64,000 nt of DNA from Streptomyces griseus (GCF_001715295.1 NZ_MDKB01000003.1:823954-887953), one strand, 5' to 3'. Shown: positions 52,582-62,168, counted from the first letter of the stretch. Notes: a model not told the origin generated them from the sequence alone. Numbers and translations: made by a program.

Positions 52582-55551
52582 GTGCGGTTCGGGCGCAGGA
52601 GGCGTACGGCGGCCCTCGCCGTCGCCGTGATCGGCGGACTGCTCGGCCCGTTCGCCCCGGCCGCGACCGCGGAGCCCGCTGCCCCGGCGGCGTCCGCCAC
52701 GGACCGTGCCCACGCGGCGGGGCTGCCCGACGTGCTGCCCCGCCCGCAGAGCATCGAGGCGACCGGCAGCCCTGTGGACCTGGGCAGCGAGGTCACGCTC
52801 GTCGCCGGCGCGGACGCCGATCCCTACGCCCTCGACGAGCTGCGGGCGCTCCTGCGCGAGGCGGGCGTCCGCACGGTGCACGACGCCCTGCCCGGCCGGG
52901 GACCGGTGCTCCTGCTCCACGGCGCGGACGCCGACCGGGCGCTCCGGGCCCTGCACGCCTCCGACCGGGCAGGCCTGCCCTCCGGCGGCTACCGCCTCGC
53001 CGTCGGCGACGTCGCCGGCCGGCCCACCGTCGCCCTGGACGGCGCCGGGGAGGACGGGCTCTTCCACGGCGTGCAGACCCTGCGCCGGCTCGTCACGGAC
53101 GGTACCGTCGCCGGCGCGCTCGTCCGCGACTGGCCGGTGACCGCCCGGCGCGGGATGACCGAGGGCTTCTACGGGCGGCCGTGGACCGAGCAGGAGCGCC
53201 TCGCCCAGATCGGGTTCATGGGGCGTACGAAGCAGAACAGCTACCTCTACGCGGCGGGCGACGACCCCTACCGGCAGGCCCGCTGGCGCGAGCCGTACCC
53301 CGCCGGCCGGCGCGACGGCTTCCGCGCCCTGGCGGAGAAGGCGCGCGCCCAGCACGTGACGCTGGGCTGGGCCGTCTCTCCGGGGCAGGCGATGTGCATG
53401 GCCTCGGACGCGGACGTGAAGGCCCTGGAGGGGAAGATCGACGCCATGTGGGCGCTGGGCTTCCGGTTCTTCCAGCTGCAGTTCCAGGACGTCAGCTACA
53501 GCGAATGGCACTGCGCCGGGGACGCGGAGAGGTTCGGCAGCGGACCGGAGGCCGCGGCCAGGGCCCAGGCCCGCGTCGCGGGCGCGGTCGCCCGCCACCT
53601 CGCGGACCGCCACCCGGACGCGGAACCCCTCTCCGTCCTGCCGACGGAGTTCTACCAGGACGGCGCGACCGACTACCGCACGGCGCTCGCCGCCGAGCTG
53701 GACGACCGGGTACAGGTGGCCTGGACCGGGGTCGGCGTCGTGCCGAGGACCATCACCGGGCGGGAGCTGGCCGGCGCGCGGGCCGCCTTCCGGCACCCCC
53801 TGGTCACCATGGACAACTACCCGGTCAACGACTACGCGCAGGACCGTATCTTCCTCGGCCCCTACACCGGCCGGGATCCGGCGGTGGCCGGCGGTTCGGC
53901 GGCCCTGCTCGCCAACGCCATGGAACAGGCCTCGGCGTCCCGGATCCCCCTGTCCACGGCCGCCGACTTCGCCTGGAACCCGAGGGGCTACCGGCCGCAG
54001 GACTCCTGGCGGGCGGCGACGGACGAGCTGGCGGGCGGCGACGCGGCCACCCGGGCCGCGCTGCGGGCCCTGGCGGGCAACAGCGCCGCCTCGGTGCTGG
54101 GCGGCGAGGAGTCCGCGTACCTGAAGCCGCTGCTCGCCGCGTTCTGGGCCTCCCGCACGGCGGAACCGGCCGCCCGGGACGCCGCGGCACGGGAGCTGAG
54201 GACCGCGTTCGGTGTGATGCGGACGGCTCCGCGGCGGCTGGGGACGGCCGCGGACGGCCGGCTGGGCGAGGAGGTACGGCCGTGGACCGAGCAGCTGGCC
54301 CGCTACGGCCGTGCCGGCGAGCTCGCCGTCGACCTGCTGCAGGCCCAGGCGCGCGGTGACGGGCCGGCCGCCTGGAAGGCCCAGCTGGAGCTCGAACCGC
54401 TGCGCGAGGAGATCGGTGCGAGCGGGGCGACGGTCGGCGAGGGCGTCCTCGGGCCGTTCCTGGACCGGGTCCGCACGGCGGCCGACGGCTGGAACGGCAC
54501 CGACCGTGCGGCGGGCACGGTGCACCGGGACGCGCAGAGCTACACGGTCCGCCTCGGCCGGACCCGCCCCGTCGAGGCCGTCACCACCCTGGCCGAACCC
54601 GGACGGCGGACGGCGGGCGCGGTGCTGGAGGCCCATGTGCCGGGCCATGGCTGGCGCGGGCTCGGCTCCCTCGCGGCGGGGGGCTGGACGCAGACCCGGG
54701 CGAAGGGGCTGCGGGCGGACGCCCTGCGGGTCACCGTTTCCTCCGCCCGCCCCGCCCTCACGGGCCCCCTCACCCCGGGCGCGTCCCCGGCCGGCCCCGG
54801 CGCGCCCCTCACAGCGGTGCGGGCCCTCGTGCCGTGGTTCGGTGACGAGCCGGCGGCCCGGCTCGACCTCGTGCGCGGCGAGACGGACGCCGTGATCGGC
54901 GGCGGCCCCCAGCGTGTCGAGGCCCGGCTGGCGGGCGGGCGCCCCGCCGAGGTGAAGGGAACCCTCACCGCGAAGGCGCCCGAGGGCATCGAGGTGAAGG
55001 TGCCGGAGCGCACGACGGTGCCGCGCGGCTCACGCACCGATGTGCCGGTGGACATCACCGTGCCGGCCGGCACCCCGGCGGGTGAGTACGAGGTACCGCT
55101 GCGCTTCGGCGACGAGGAGAGCACCCTGACCGTGCGGGCCTTCCCCCGTACGGCGGGCCCCGATCTGCTGCGGACGGCCACGGCGTCCTCGTCCGGCGAC
55201 GAGACCCCGGACTTCCCGGCCTCCGCGGCCACGGACGGGGACCCCGGGACCCGCTGGTCCTCGCCCGTCGAGGACGACGCCTGGTGGCAGGCACGACTGG
55301 CCGGTCCCGCCCGGCTGGGCCGGGTCGTGCTGCGCTGGGAGGACGCCTACGCCGCCCGCTACCGGGTCCAGGTCTCCTCGGACGGCCGGACCTGGCGTAC
55401 GGCGGCGACCGTCCGCGAGGGCCGGGGCGGCACCGAGTCCGTCCGGATGGACGCGGAGGACACCCGTTTCGTCAGGGTGCGGGGCGACGGCCGGGCCACC
55501 CGGTACGGCTACTCGCTCCGTTCCGTGGAGGCCTACGCCGTCGCCCGCTGA
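52582..55551 (+). CDS. Secreted GH84 beta-N-acetylglucosaminidase (hyaluronidase/O-GlcNAcase-like)
   Basis: Cleaves terminal beta-linked GlcNAc from glycans, by substrate-assisted catalysis. 989 residues from the GTG at 52582, GGGAGA upstream. The signal peptide is VRFGRRRRTAALAVAVIGG with cleavage near ATAEPAAPA. A GH20b-like N-terminal domain (LPRPQSIEATGSPVDL) is followed by the GH84 barrel (TARRGMTEGFYGRPW). The catalytic Asp pair is in YAAGDDPYRQARWREPYP. Helical and beta domains follow, and the C-terminus is an F5/8 type C (CBM32-like) module (TDGDPGTRWSSPVEDDAWWQ). It could feed GlcNAc-based nutrition together with the csn operon nearby. Confidence 0.92.
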   Translation: MRFGRRRRTAALAVAVIGGLLGPFAPAATAEPAAPAASATDRAHAAGLPDVLPRPQSIEATGSPVDLGSEVTLVAGADADPYALDELRALLREAGVRTVHDALPGRGPVLLLHGADADRALRALHASDRAGLPSGGYRLAVGDVAGRPTVALDGAGEDGLFHGVQTLRRLVTDGTVAGALVRDWPVTARRGMTEGFYGRPWTEQERLAQIGFMGRTKQNSYLYAAGDDPYRQARWREPYPAGRRDGFRALAEKARAQHVTLGWAVSPGQAMCMASDADVKALEGKIDAMWALGFRFFQLQFQDVSYSEWHCAGDAERFGSGPEAAARAQARVAGAVARHLADRHPDAEPLSVLPTEFYQDGATDYRTALAAELDDRVQVAWTGVGVVPRTITGRELAGARAAFRHPLVTMDNYPVNDYAQDRIFLGPYTGRDPAVAGGSAALLANAMEQASASRIPLSTAADFAWNPRGYRPQDSWRAATDELAGGDAATRAALRALAGNSAASVLGGEESAYLKPLLAAFWASRTAEPAARDAAARELRTAFGVMRTAPRRLGTAADGRLGEEVRPWTEQLARYGRAGELAVDLLQAQARGDGPAAWKAQLELEPLREEIGASGATVGEGVLGPFLDRVRTAADGWNGTDRAAGTVHRDAQSYTVRLGRTRPVEAVTTLAEPGRRTAGAVLEAHVPGHGWRGLGSLAAGGWTQTRAKGLRADALRVTVSSARPALTGPLTPGASPAGPGAPLTAVRALVPWFGDEPAARLDLVRGETDAVIGGGPQRVEARLAGGRPAEVKGTLTAKAPEGIEVKVPERTTVPRGSRTDVPVDITVPAGTPAGEYEVPLRFGDEESTLTVRAFPRTAGPDLLRTATASSSGDETPDFPASAATDGDPGTRWSSPVEDDAWWQARLAGPARLGRVVLRWEDAYAARYRVQVSSDGRTWRTAATVREGRGGTESVRMDAEDTRFVRVRGDGRATRYGYSLRSVEAYAVAR

Positions 55552-55586
55552 GAGACGGGCCCCGGACGGCGAAGGCCCGGTCTCTC
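55550..55586. terminator. Bidirectional terminator GH84 / HNH
   Basis: GAGAGAC-GGGCC pairs with GGCCC-GGTCTCTC (55550-55562 with 55574-55586, one bulge). It overlaps the stop codons of both convergent genes. Confidence 0.7.
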
Positions 55587-56121
55587 AGGCGGAAACGCCG
55601 TCGATCCGGGCCATCACGTCGTCCGCGCCGAAGGGCTGCAGGTAGGGCAGCCAGCGCGGATCGCGGTGTCCGGTCCCGATGATCCGCCAGGCCAGGCCGC
55701 TGGGCGGGGCGGGCTGGTGGCGCAGCCGCCAGCCGAGCTCGGGCAGATGGCGGTCGGCCTTGACGTGGTTGCAGCGGCGGCAGGCCGCCACCACGTTGTC
55801 CCAGGCGTGCTGCCCGCCGCGGCTGCGCGGGATGACGTGGTCGACGCTGGTGGCGGCGGCGCCGCAGTACACGCAGCGGCCACCGTCGCGGGCGAAGAGC
55901 GCCCGGCGGGTGAGGGGAACGGGCCCCCGGTAAGGGACCCGCACGAACCGCTTGAGGCGGACGACGCTGGGCGCCGGCACGGCGCGGGTGGCACTGTGCA
56001 TGAAGGCGCCGGACTCCTCGAGGCAGATGGCCTTGTTCTCGAGGACGAGGACGAGCGCGCGGCGGAGCGGTACGACGCCGAGCGGCTCGTACGACGCGTT
56101 GAGAACCAGGACATGCGGCAC
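55585..56121 (-). CDS. HNH endonuclease-family protein
   Basis: 178 residues from the GTG at 56121, with AAGGAGG upstream (VPHVLVLNASYEPLGV). The HNH core is GRCVYCGAAATSVDHVIPRS with NVVAACRRCNHVKADR: two CxxC pairs bind structural zinc, and DH, N and H are the metal/catalytic residues. This 170-180 residue form is conserved across actinobacteria as a stand-alone gene. It may act in DNA repair, but its role is not established. It is divergent from mscS. Confidence 0.9.
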   Translation of the reverse strand: MPHVLVLNASYEPLGVVPLRRALVLVLENKAICLEESGAFMHSATRAVPAPSVVRLKRFVRVPYRGPVPLTRRALFARDGGRCVYCGAAATSVDHVIPRSRGGQHAWDNVVAACRRCNHVKADRHLPELGWRLRHQPAPPSGLAWRIIGTGHRDPRWLPYLQPFGADDVMARIDGVSA

Positions 56122-56439
56122 GGTGGATGCCTCCTTGTACGCCGGCGACGCGTGGCTCGCGCCGGGACGATCCGCTCTCAGTTTCGCCTCATGCCTGGTC
56201 CGAGCGCCACCACGTACGCGTAACGGGCCGGAGGGATTCCGCTCACCACCCGCCCGGACGCGCCCCCGCCGCACACCGGAACAGGCACGTCACCACCGCG
56301 TACGCCGGCGCTGTGCGATCGGCCACATCCGCGCCCACGCCCCGGTGAGACGCGTCTCTCCGCCGTCGGCGGCCACGAACCGCTCCCGCGGCTTCGTTAC
56401 TGTGGTTGGTCTGCTGTCGCCCATCTGGAGGTCCCCGCC

Positions 56440-57504
56440 GTGTCCCTGTCCGCCCTCCTGGCCGCGGCCCCGTCACCGGAGCCGGCCGGTTCCCTGGACG
56501 AAGCGGCCGAGCGGGCCGGGAACGCCGCGGGCTGGGTGGAGGAGAACTGGTCCACCTGGCTGAACACCGGTCTGCGCATCATGCTCATCGCGGCCGTCGC
56601 GATCGTGCTGCGCTACGCGATCCGCCGGGCGCTGACCAATCTCATCGACCGGATGAACCGCAGCGCCCAGGCCGTGGAGGGCACCGCGCTCGGCGGTCTG
56701 CTGGTCAACGCGGAGCGGCGCCGCCAGCGGTCGGAGGCCATCGGTTCCGTCCTGCGTTCGGTGACGTCGTTCCTGATCCTCGGCACCGCGGCCCTGATGA
56801 TCCTGGGCGCGTTCCAGATCAACCTCGCACCGCTGCTGGCCTCCGCCGGGGTCGCCGGGGTGGCTCTGGGCTTCGGTGCGCGCAACCTCGTCACCGACTT
56901 CCTCTCCGGCGTCTTCATGATCCTGGAGGACCAGTACGGCGTCGGCGACCAGATCGACGCGGGGGTGGCCTCGGGAGAGGTCATCGAGGTCGGCCTGCGG
57001 GTCACCAAGCTGCGCGGCGACAACGGCGAGATCTGGTACGTCCGCAACGGCGAGGTGAAGCGGATCGGCAACCTCAGCCAGGGCTGGTCCACGGCCGGTG
57101 TCGACGTCACCGTCCGCCCGGTGGAGGACCTGGAACTCGTCCGCAAGGCGATCGCCCGGGCGGCGGAGACCATGACCGCGGAGGAGCCCTGGTCGGAACG
57201 GCTGTGGGGCCCGGTGGAGGTCCTGGGTCTGGACGCCGTCCTGCTCGACTCCATGACCGTGCGGGTGACGGCGAAGACGATGCCGGGCAAGTCGCTGGGC
57301 GTGGAGCGGGAACTGCGCTGGCGGATCAAGCAGGCGCTCGACGCCGCGGGCATCCGGATGGTCGGCACCCTGCCCCTCGAAGCGGACGGTGCCGCGCTCC
57401 CGGACCCGACCGCCGCGATGGCGGCCCCCTCGGCGTACGCGTCGACGACGTCGCCGCAGTCGCTGGCGGCGACCCCGATACCCCCGCCCGGCCTGACGAA
57501 GTAG
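56440..57504 (+). CDS. mscS: MscS-family mechanosensitive ion channel
   Basis: Releases solutes on hypo-osmotic shock. 354 residues from the GTG at 56440, with GGAGG upstream. There are three membrane helices: WLNTGLRIMLIAAVAIVL, SFLILGTAALMILGAF and the pore helix LLASAGVAGVALGFGARNLV. The beta domain follows with GVFMILEDQYGVGDQID. The C-terminal ~40 residues are Ala/Pro/Ser-rich. Spacing suggests a monocistronic gene with a downstream hairpin. Confidence 0.92.
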   Translation: MSLSALLAAAPSPEPAGSLDEAAERAGNAAGWVEENWSTWLNTGLRIMLIAAVAIVLRYAIRRALTNLIDRMNRSAQAVEGTALGGLLVNAERRRQRSEAIGSVLRSVTSFLILGTAALMILGAFQINLAPLLASAGVAGVALGFGARNLVTDFLSGVFMILEDQYGVGDQIDAGVASGEVIEVGLRVTKLRGDNGEIWYVRNGEVKRIGNLSQGWSTAGVDVTVRPVEDLELVRKAIARAAETMTAEEPWSERLWGPVEVLGLDAVLLDSMTVRVTAKTMPGKSLGVERELRWRIKQALDAAGIRMVGTLPLEADGAALPDPTAAMAAPSAYASTTSPQSLAATPIPPPGLTK

Positions 57505-57514
57505 GACCTGCCGA

Positions 57515-57546
57515 AGGGGCGCCCGGCGAGACCGCGGGGCGCCCCT
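57515..57546 (+). terminator. Terminator after mscS
   Basis: AGGGGCGCC (57515-57523) pairs with GGCGCCCCT (57538-57546), 11 bp past the stop. Confidence 0.7.
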
Positions 57547-57652
57547 CTCCCTGGGTCGCGGGCCGGTCGGCGGCTCCCCCCGGGACGCGCGCCGCGCGGA
57601 CCCCGGCGTCCGCCCGCGGGCAACGCTTCGGCAGCCCGGTGGCCGCCTCCCA

Positions 57653-57682
57653 TTGACGATCGGGTGACGCGGGTCCTACCTT
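57653..57682 (+). promoter_or_regulatory. csn operon promoter
   Basis: TTGACG (57653-57658) and TACCTT (57677-57682) are 18 bp apart, giving a start about 40 bp before the csnR ATG. Both hexamers fit the housekeeping sigma HrdB consensus. Confidence 0.6.
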
Positions 57683-57695
57683 CCTCTCACCGAAC

Positions 57696-57708
57696 AGGAA
57701 AGTTTCCT
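57696..57708 (+). promoter_or_regulatory. Probable CsnR operator
   Basis: AGGAAA-G-TTTCCT, a perfect 13-bp inverted repeat about 13 bp downstream of the -10, where a bound repressor would block transcription. A palindromic operator of this general type is known for CsnR in Streptomyces lividans; I have not compared the exact bases. Confidence 0.65.
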
Positions 57709-57729
57709 AACAGAGAGGGGGCGTCACAC

Positions 57730-58935
57730 ATGGCCGGAGCCACGCCGGGCACCCCGCGCGTCCTGCGCGCCATGAACGACCGGGCCGCTCTCGACCTGCT
57801 GCTGGAACACGGCCCCCTCACCCGTACGAGGATCGGGAAGCTGACGGGACTGTCCAAGCCCACCGCCTCCCAGCTCCTCGCCCGGCTGGAAGCCGCGGGC
57901 CTGGTCCTCGCCACCGGTACGAGCGAGGGGCGGCCGGGCCCCAACGCCCAGCTGTACACGGTCAACCCGCGGGCCGCGCATGTGGCGGGGCTGGACGTGA
58001 CCGCGCACCGCATCGCCGCCGCCGTCGCCGACGTGACCGGAAGGACGGTCGGCGAGTTCGAACTGCCCACCTCGGGGCGGCGCGCCCACGGTGTGGTCCG
58101 GCAGGTGACGGACGCCCTGGACGGAGCGGTCAAGGCGGCCGGCCTCGCCCGCGACGAGGTGCACCGGGTCGTCATCGGGACCCCGGGCGCCTTCGACCCC
58201 GGCACCGGACGGCTGCGTTACGCCTCCCACCTGCCCGGCTGGCACTCCCCCACCCTGCTGGACGAACTGGCCGCCGCCCTGCCGATGCCGGTCGAGTACG
58301 AGAACGACGTGAACCTGGTCGCCGTCGCCGAGCAGCGGCTCGGCGCGGCCCGGGGCCACGACGACTTCGTCCTGCTCTGGAACGAGGAGGGCCTGGGAGC
58401 CGCCCTGGTCATCAACGGGAGGCTGCACCGCGGCTTCACCGGCGGCGCGGGCGAGGTCGGCTTCCTGCCGGTGCCCGGCACCCCCCTGGTACGCCAGGTC
58501 GTGAAGGCGAACGCCGGTGGTTTCCAGGAGCTGGCCGGTGCGCAGGCGGTGCCGCGGCTCGCCACCTCGCTCGGCATCGAGACTCCGCACCAGCCCTACG
58601 CGGACGTCGCCGCCGCCCTGCTGGCGCGGGCGGCCGGCGCGTACGAGCGGGACCCGGCGCTCACCGAGCTCCTCCGGCAGTACGCCCAGCGGCTGGCCAC
58701 CGGCCTCGCCTCCCTCACGGCCGTCCTCGACCCCGGCCTGATCGTCCTCTCGGGCGGTCTGGTCTCCTCGGGCGGTGAACTGCTGCGGTCGCTGATCCAG
58801 TCCGAGCTCGCCGAGCTCGCCGCGTCCCGGCCGCGCCTCGCGCTCGGCGCGATCGACCGGCATCCGGTCCTGCGGGGAGCCCTCGAACGGGCCCTCGCGG
58901 ACACCCGCGACGAGGTCTTCGACACGTCGCGCTGA
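57730..58935 (+). CDS. csnR: ROK-family repressor of chitosan use (CsnR)
   Basis: 401 residues from ATG 57730. The N-terminal winged helix is LLLEHGPLTRTRIGKLTGLS with KPTASQLLARLEAAGLV. The ROK domain follows (VVIGTPGAFDPGTGRL, VEYENDVNLVAVAEQ, GLGAALVINGRLHRGF, GGAGEVGFLP). The Cys-rich zinc motif of most ROK proteins is missing after GEVGFLP, a difference worth noting. Known CsnR represses the csn operon and the chitosanase gene until chito-oligosaccharides are imported and converted. It heads a six-gene unit here, 51 bp ahead of csnE. Confidence 0.88.
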   Translation: MAGATPGTPRVLRAMNDRAALDLLLEHGPLTRTRIGKLTGLSKPTASQLLARLEAAGLVLATGTSEGRPGPNAQLYTVNPRAAHVAGLDVTAHRIAAAVADVTGRTVGEFELPTSGRRAHGVVRQVTDALDGAVKAAGLARDEVHRVVIGTPGAFDPGTGRLRYASHLPGWHSPTLLDELAAALPMPVEYENDVNLVAVAEQRLGAARGHDDFVLLWNEEGLGAALVINGRLHRGFTGGAGEVGFLPVPGTPLVRQVVKANAGGFQELAGAQAVPRLATSLGIETPHQPYADVAAALLARAAGAYERDPALTELLRQYAQRLATGLASLTAVLDPGLIVLSGGLVSSGGELLRSLIQSELAELAASRPRLALGAIDRHPVLRGALERALADTRDEVFDTSR

Positions 58936-58986
58936 CCCCCGGCCCCTCCCGTCTTCCTCTTCTCTCCCGCCCCTTGGAGCTTTGCC

Positions 58987-60321
58987 ATGCGCAGAAGCCG
59001 CACGATGACCACCGCCGCCGTCGCCGTCGCCGCGATATCCGTGCTCGCCACCGCCTGTACGGGCCAGGCCGCGTCCGGGGCCGACGACGATCCGAACGCG
59101 AGGACGACGATCACCTTCTGGCACGGCTGGAGTGCGCCCTCCGAGGTGAAGGCCGTCCAGGACACCATCGACCGGTTCGAGAAGACCCACCCCAACATCA
59201 CGGTCGAGGCCGTGGGCAACATCAACGACGACAAGCTCAACCAAGCACTGCGAGCGGGCGGTTCGAACGGTCCCGACGTGGTGTCGTCCTTCACGACCTC
59301 CAACGTCGGCAAGTTCTGCTCGTCCGGAGCCTTCGCCGACCTGGAACCCTTCATCGAGAAGTCGAAGCTGGACCTGGAGAAGACCTTCCCCGAGGTCCTG
59401 CTCGACTACACCCAGTTCGAGGGCAAGCGCTGCGCCCTGCCCCTGCTCGCCGACGCCTACGGCCTCTACTACAACAAGGACGCGTTCGAGAAGGCCGGGA
59501 TCACCGCGCCGCCGAGGACGATGTCGGAACTGGCCTCGGTCGCGAAGAAACTGACGGTCACCGAGGGCGACGGCTACCGGCAGCTCGGCTTCATGCCGAC
59601 CTTCCACGGCTACGAGACCGTCGCCGACCACTACCTGTCCTCATGGGACCACACGTACTTCGACGCGGACGGCCGGTCGAACATCGCGAAGGACCCGGCC
59701 TTCGCCGAGATGTTCACGTACCAGAAGAAGCTGGTCGAGGACCTGGGCGGCTACGCCAAGCTGGAGAGGTACCGCGGCACCTTCGGTGACGAGTGGGGGG
59801 CCAAGCACCCCTTCCACACCGGCCAGGTCGCGATGCAGCTGGACGGCGAGTGGCGGCTGGGCATGGCCGAGGACGCGAAGGTGCCCTTCGAGATCGGTGT
59901 GGCACCGATGCCCGTCGCCGACGACGAGGCCGACAGCTACGGCAAGGGCTTCCTCTCCGGCACGATCATGGGGATCGCCCCGGCGAGCAGGAAGCAGAAC
60001 GCCGCCTGGGAGCTGGTCAAGTTCATGACGAGCGACACGCAGGCCGTGGTCGAGTTCGCGAACGGCATCCGCAACGTCCCCTCGACCTTCGCGGCGCTGA
60101 AGTCCCCGGACCTGAAGTTCGACCCGCGCTTCCGGACCTTCCTCGACATCGCGCAGCACCCGGAGTCCAGCACCCCGGACGGGGCCGTGAACGGCGCCGC
60201 GTACCAGCAGACGATCCAGGACTTCGGCTTCCGGTACGAGAAGGGCGCGGTGAAGGACCTGCAGGCGGGTCTGGAGCAGACCGCGGCGCAGATCGACACC
60301 GACCTGGCCAAGGTGAAGTAG
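58987..60321 (+). CDS. csnE: Sugar ABC transporter substrate-binding lipoprotein (CsnE)
   Basis: 444 residues. The lipoprotein signal has a lipobox LATAC with Cys24. The mature protein is a type 1 extracellular solute-binding protein (TTITFWHGWSAPSEV, LADAYGLYYNKDAFEKAG, MQLDGEWRLGMAEDA). GGAGC precedes the ATG. It binds chito-oligosaccharides or glucosamine-type sugars in the csn model. No ATPase gene is present in the operon, so the shared ATPase MsiK is probably used. Confidence 0.9.
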   Translation: MRRSRTMTTAAVAVAAISVLATACTGQAASGADDDPNARTTITFWHGWSAPSEVKAVQDTIDRFEKTHPNITVEAVGNINDDKLNQALRAGGSNGPDVVSSFTTSNVGKFCSSGAFADLEPFIEKSKLDLEKTFPEVLLDYTQFEGKRCALPLLADAYGLYYNKDAFEKAGITAPPRTMSELASVAKKLTVTEGDGYRQLGFMPTFHGYETVADHYLSSWDHTYFDADGRSNIAKDPAFAEMFTYQKKLVEDLGGYAKLERYRGTFGDEWGAKHPFHTGQVAMQLDGEWRLGMAEDAKVPFEIGVAPMPVADDEADSYGKGFLSGTIMGIAPASRKQNAAWELVKFMTSDTQAVVEFANGIRNVPSTFAALKSPDLKFDPRFRTFLDIAQHPESSTPDGAVNGAAYQQTIQDFGFRYEKGAVKDLQAGLEQTAAQIDTDLAKVK

Positions 60322-60325
60322 CCCG

Positions 60326-61264
60326 ATGACGACGCACACGCTGCGCTCCAAGCGCCGCGGATCGGCGCTGCGGACGGCGGCCTTCATGGCGCCGTGGCTG
60401 ATCGGGTTCACGGTCTTCTTCGCGTACCCGATGGTCTCGACCGTGTACTTCTCGTTCATGGACTACGACGGCTTCGGGGTGCCGTCGTTCAACGGCCTGG
60501 CGAACTGGACGTACGTCTTCCAGGACTACCCGATGTTCTGGCCGTCGCTGCGCAACACGCTCTGGCTGGTGCTCGTCATGGTCACCTGCCGGGTCCTCTT
60601 CGGCCTCGGCGTCGGCATGCTGATCACCAGGATCAAGACCGGCACGGGTCTCTTCCGGACCCTCTTCTACCTGCCCTACCTGGCCCCGCCGGTGGCCGCC
60701 ACGCTCGCCTTCGTCTTCCTGCTCAACCCGGGGACGGGGCCGGTCAACTCGGTCCTCGGCGACCTGGGGCTGCCGACCCCGGGCTGGTTCAACGACGCCT
60801 CCTGGTCCAAGCCCGCCCTGACGATGCTCGCCGTGTGGGGCATCGGCGATCTGATGGTGATCTTCATGGCCGCGCTCCTCGACGTTCCGAAGGAGCAGTA
60901 CGAGGCGGCGGAGCTGGACGGTACGTCGGCCTGGCAGCGGTTCCGCTTCGTCACCCTGCCGAACATCTCGCCGATCGTGCTGTTCGCCGTGGTCACAGGG
61001 GTGATCCAGGCGATGCAGTACTACACCCAGCCGCTGGTGGCGGGGAAGGTCGCCTCGGGGGTGATCGGCGGCTCCGGGCAGCAGTTCGAACCCGGCTATC
61101 CCGACCGGTCGACCCTGACACTCCCCCAGCTCGTCTACAACCTCGGCTTCCAGCGCTTCGACTACGGCTCCGCCTGTGTCGTCGCCCTGGTGCTGTTCGC
61201 CCTGGCCATGGCCTTCACCGCGCTGCTGATGCGGGGCCGCGACAACCTGATCGCCGGTGACTGA
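60326..61264 (+). CDS. csnF: Sugar ABC transporter permease (CsnF)
   Basis: 312 residues with six helices, of the MalF type. The start is MTTHTLRSKRRGSALRTA, 4 bp after the csnE stop. The EAA loop that contacts the ATPase is EAAELDGTSAWQRFRFVTLP. A periplasmic insert (VIGGSGQQFEPGYPDRS) occurs before the last helices. It forms the membrane channel with CsnG. Confidence 0.9.
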   Translation: MTTHTLRSKRRGSALRTAAFMAPWLIGFTVFFAYPMVSTVYFSFMDYDGFGVPSFNGLANWTYVFQDYPMFWPSLRNTLWLVLVMVTCRVLFGLGVGMLITRIKTGTGLFRTLFYLPYLAPPVAATLAFVFLLNPGTGPVNSVLGDLGLPTPGWFNDASWSKPALTMLAVWGIGDLMVIFMAALLDVPKEQYEAAELDGTSAWQRFRFVTLPNISPIVLFAVVTGVIQAMQYYTQPLVAGKVASGVIGGSGQQFEPGYPDRSTLTLPQLVYNLGFQRFDYGSACVVALVLFALAMAFTALLMRGRDNLIAGD

Positions 61265-61267
61265 CCC

Positions 61268-62167
61268 ATGACCCGACTCCTCGTACCGGCCGCGCCCGTG
61301 CGGCCCGCCGACGCACCGACACCGGCCGGACGCACCGCCCGGCGCACGGCGCTGCTGCACTGGATCGCCGTGCACGCGCTGGGCGTCGCGGCCGCCCTCT
61401 TCTTCGTCCTGCCGTTCGTCTTCGTCCTCCTGACCTCGCTGATGAGCGACCAGCAGGCGCTGACCCGGGACCTCACCCCCGACACCTGGGAGTGGGAGAA
61501 CTACCGACGGGTGTGGGACACCCCGGGCTTCCTGACGTGGTGGCGCAACACCCTGCTCTACGCCGGGCTGGGCACCGTCCTGACCGTCGTGTCCTCCGTA
61601 CCGGTGGCGTACGCGCTGGCGAAGTTCCGCTTCCGCGGCCGGAAGCTGTCGCTCATGCTGGTCATCTCGATGATGATGCTGCCGCCCCAGGTGGTCATCA
61701 TCCCGATGTACCTGTTCTGGGCGAAGCAGCTGGACCTTTCGGGCACGCTGTGGCCGCTGATCATCCCGACGGCCTTCGGCGACGCCTTCTCCATCTTCCT
61801 GCTGCGGCAGTTCCTGCTGACCATCCCGAACGAGTACCTCGACGCCGCGAAGGTCGACGGCTGCGGTGAGTTCCGCACCCTGACCAGGGTCGTCCTGCCG
61901 ATGGCCAGACCCGGCATCGCGGCGATCGCCCTGTTCCAGTTCTTCGCCGCCTGGAACGACTATTTCGGGCCACAGATCTACGCCTCGGAGAACCCGGCCG
62001 CCTGGACGCTCAGTTACGGCCTGGAATCCTTCAAGGGCGCGCACCACACCGACTGGAATCTGACCATGGCCGCGACCGTCCTGGTCATGGCCCCCGTGAT
62101 CGCCGTCTTCTTCTTCGCCCAGAGGGCATTCGTCGAGGGCGTCACACTGACCGGAGTAAAGGGCTGA
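61268..62167 (+). CDS. csnG: Sugar ABC transporter permease (CsnG)
   Basis: 299 residues, MalG type. A Pro/Ala-rich N-terminus leads to six helices. The EAA loop is DAAKVDGCGEFRTLTRVVLP and the C-terminal AQRAFVEGVTLTGVKG is typical. It begins 3 bp after csnF, so it is translationally coupled. Confidence 0.9.
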   Translation: MTRLLVPAAPVRPADAPTPAGRTARRTALLHWIAVHALGVAAALFFVLPFVFVLLTSLMSDQQALTRDLTPDTWEWENYRRVWDTPGFLTWWRNTLLYAGLGTVLTVVSSVPVAYALAKFRFRGRKLSLMLVISMMMLPPQVVIIPMYLFWAKQLDLSGTLWPLIIPTAFGDAFSIFLLRQFLLTIPNEYLDAAKVDGCGEFRTLTRVVLPMARPGIAAIALFQFFAAWNDYFGPQIYASENPAAWTLSYGLESFKGAHHTDWNLTMAATVLVMAPVIAVFFFAQRAFVEGVTLTGVKG

Positions 62168-62168
62168 C

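Noticed and set aside
52264..54648. A 794-codon minus-strand frame opposite the GH84 gene.
   Set aside because: Only its last 48 codons lie outside the GH84 gene; the rest is antisense composition. The end is listed separately as a weak small ORF.
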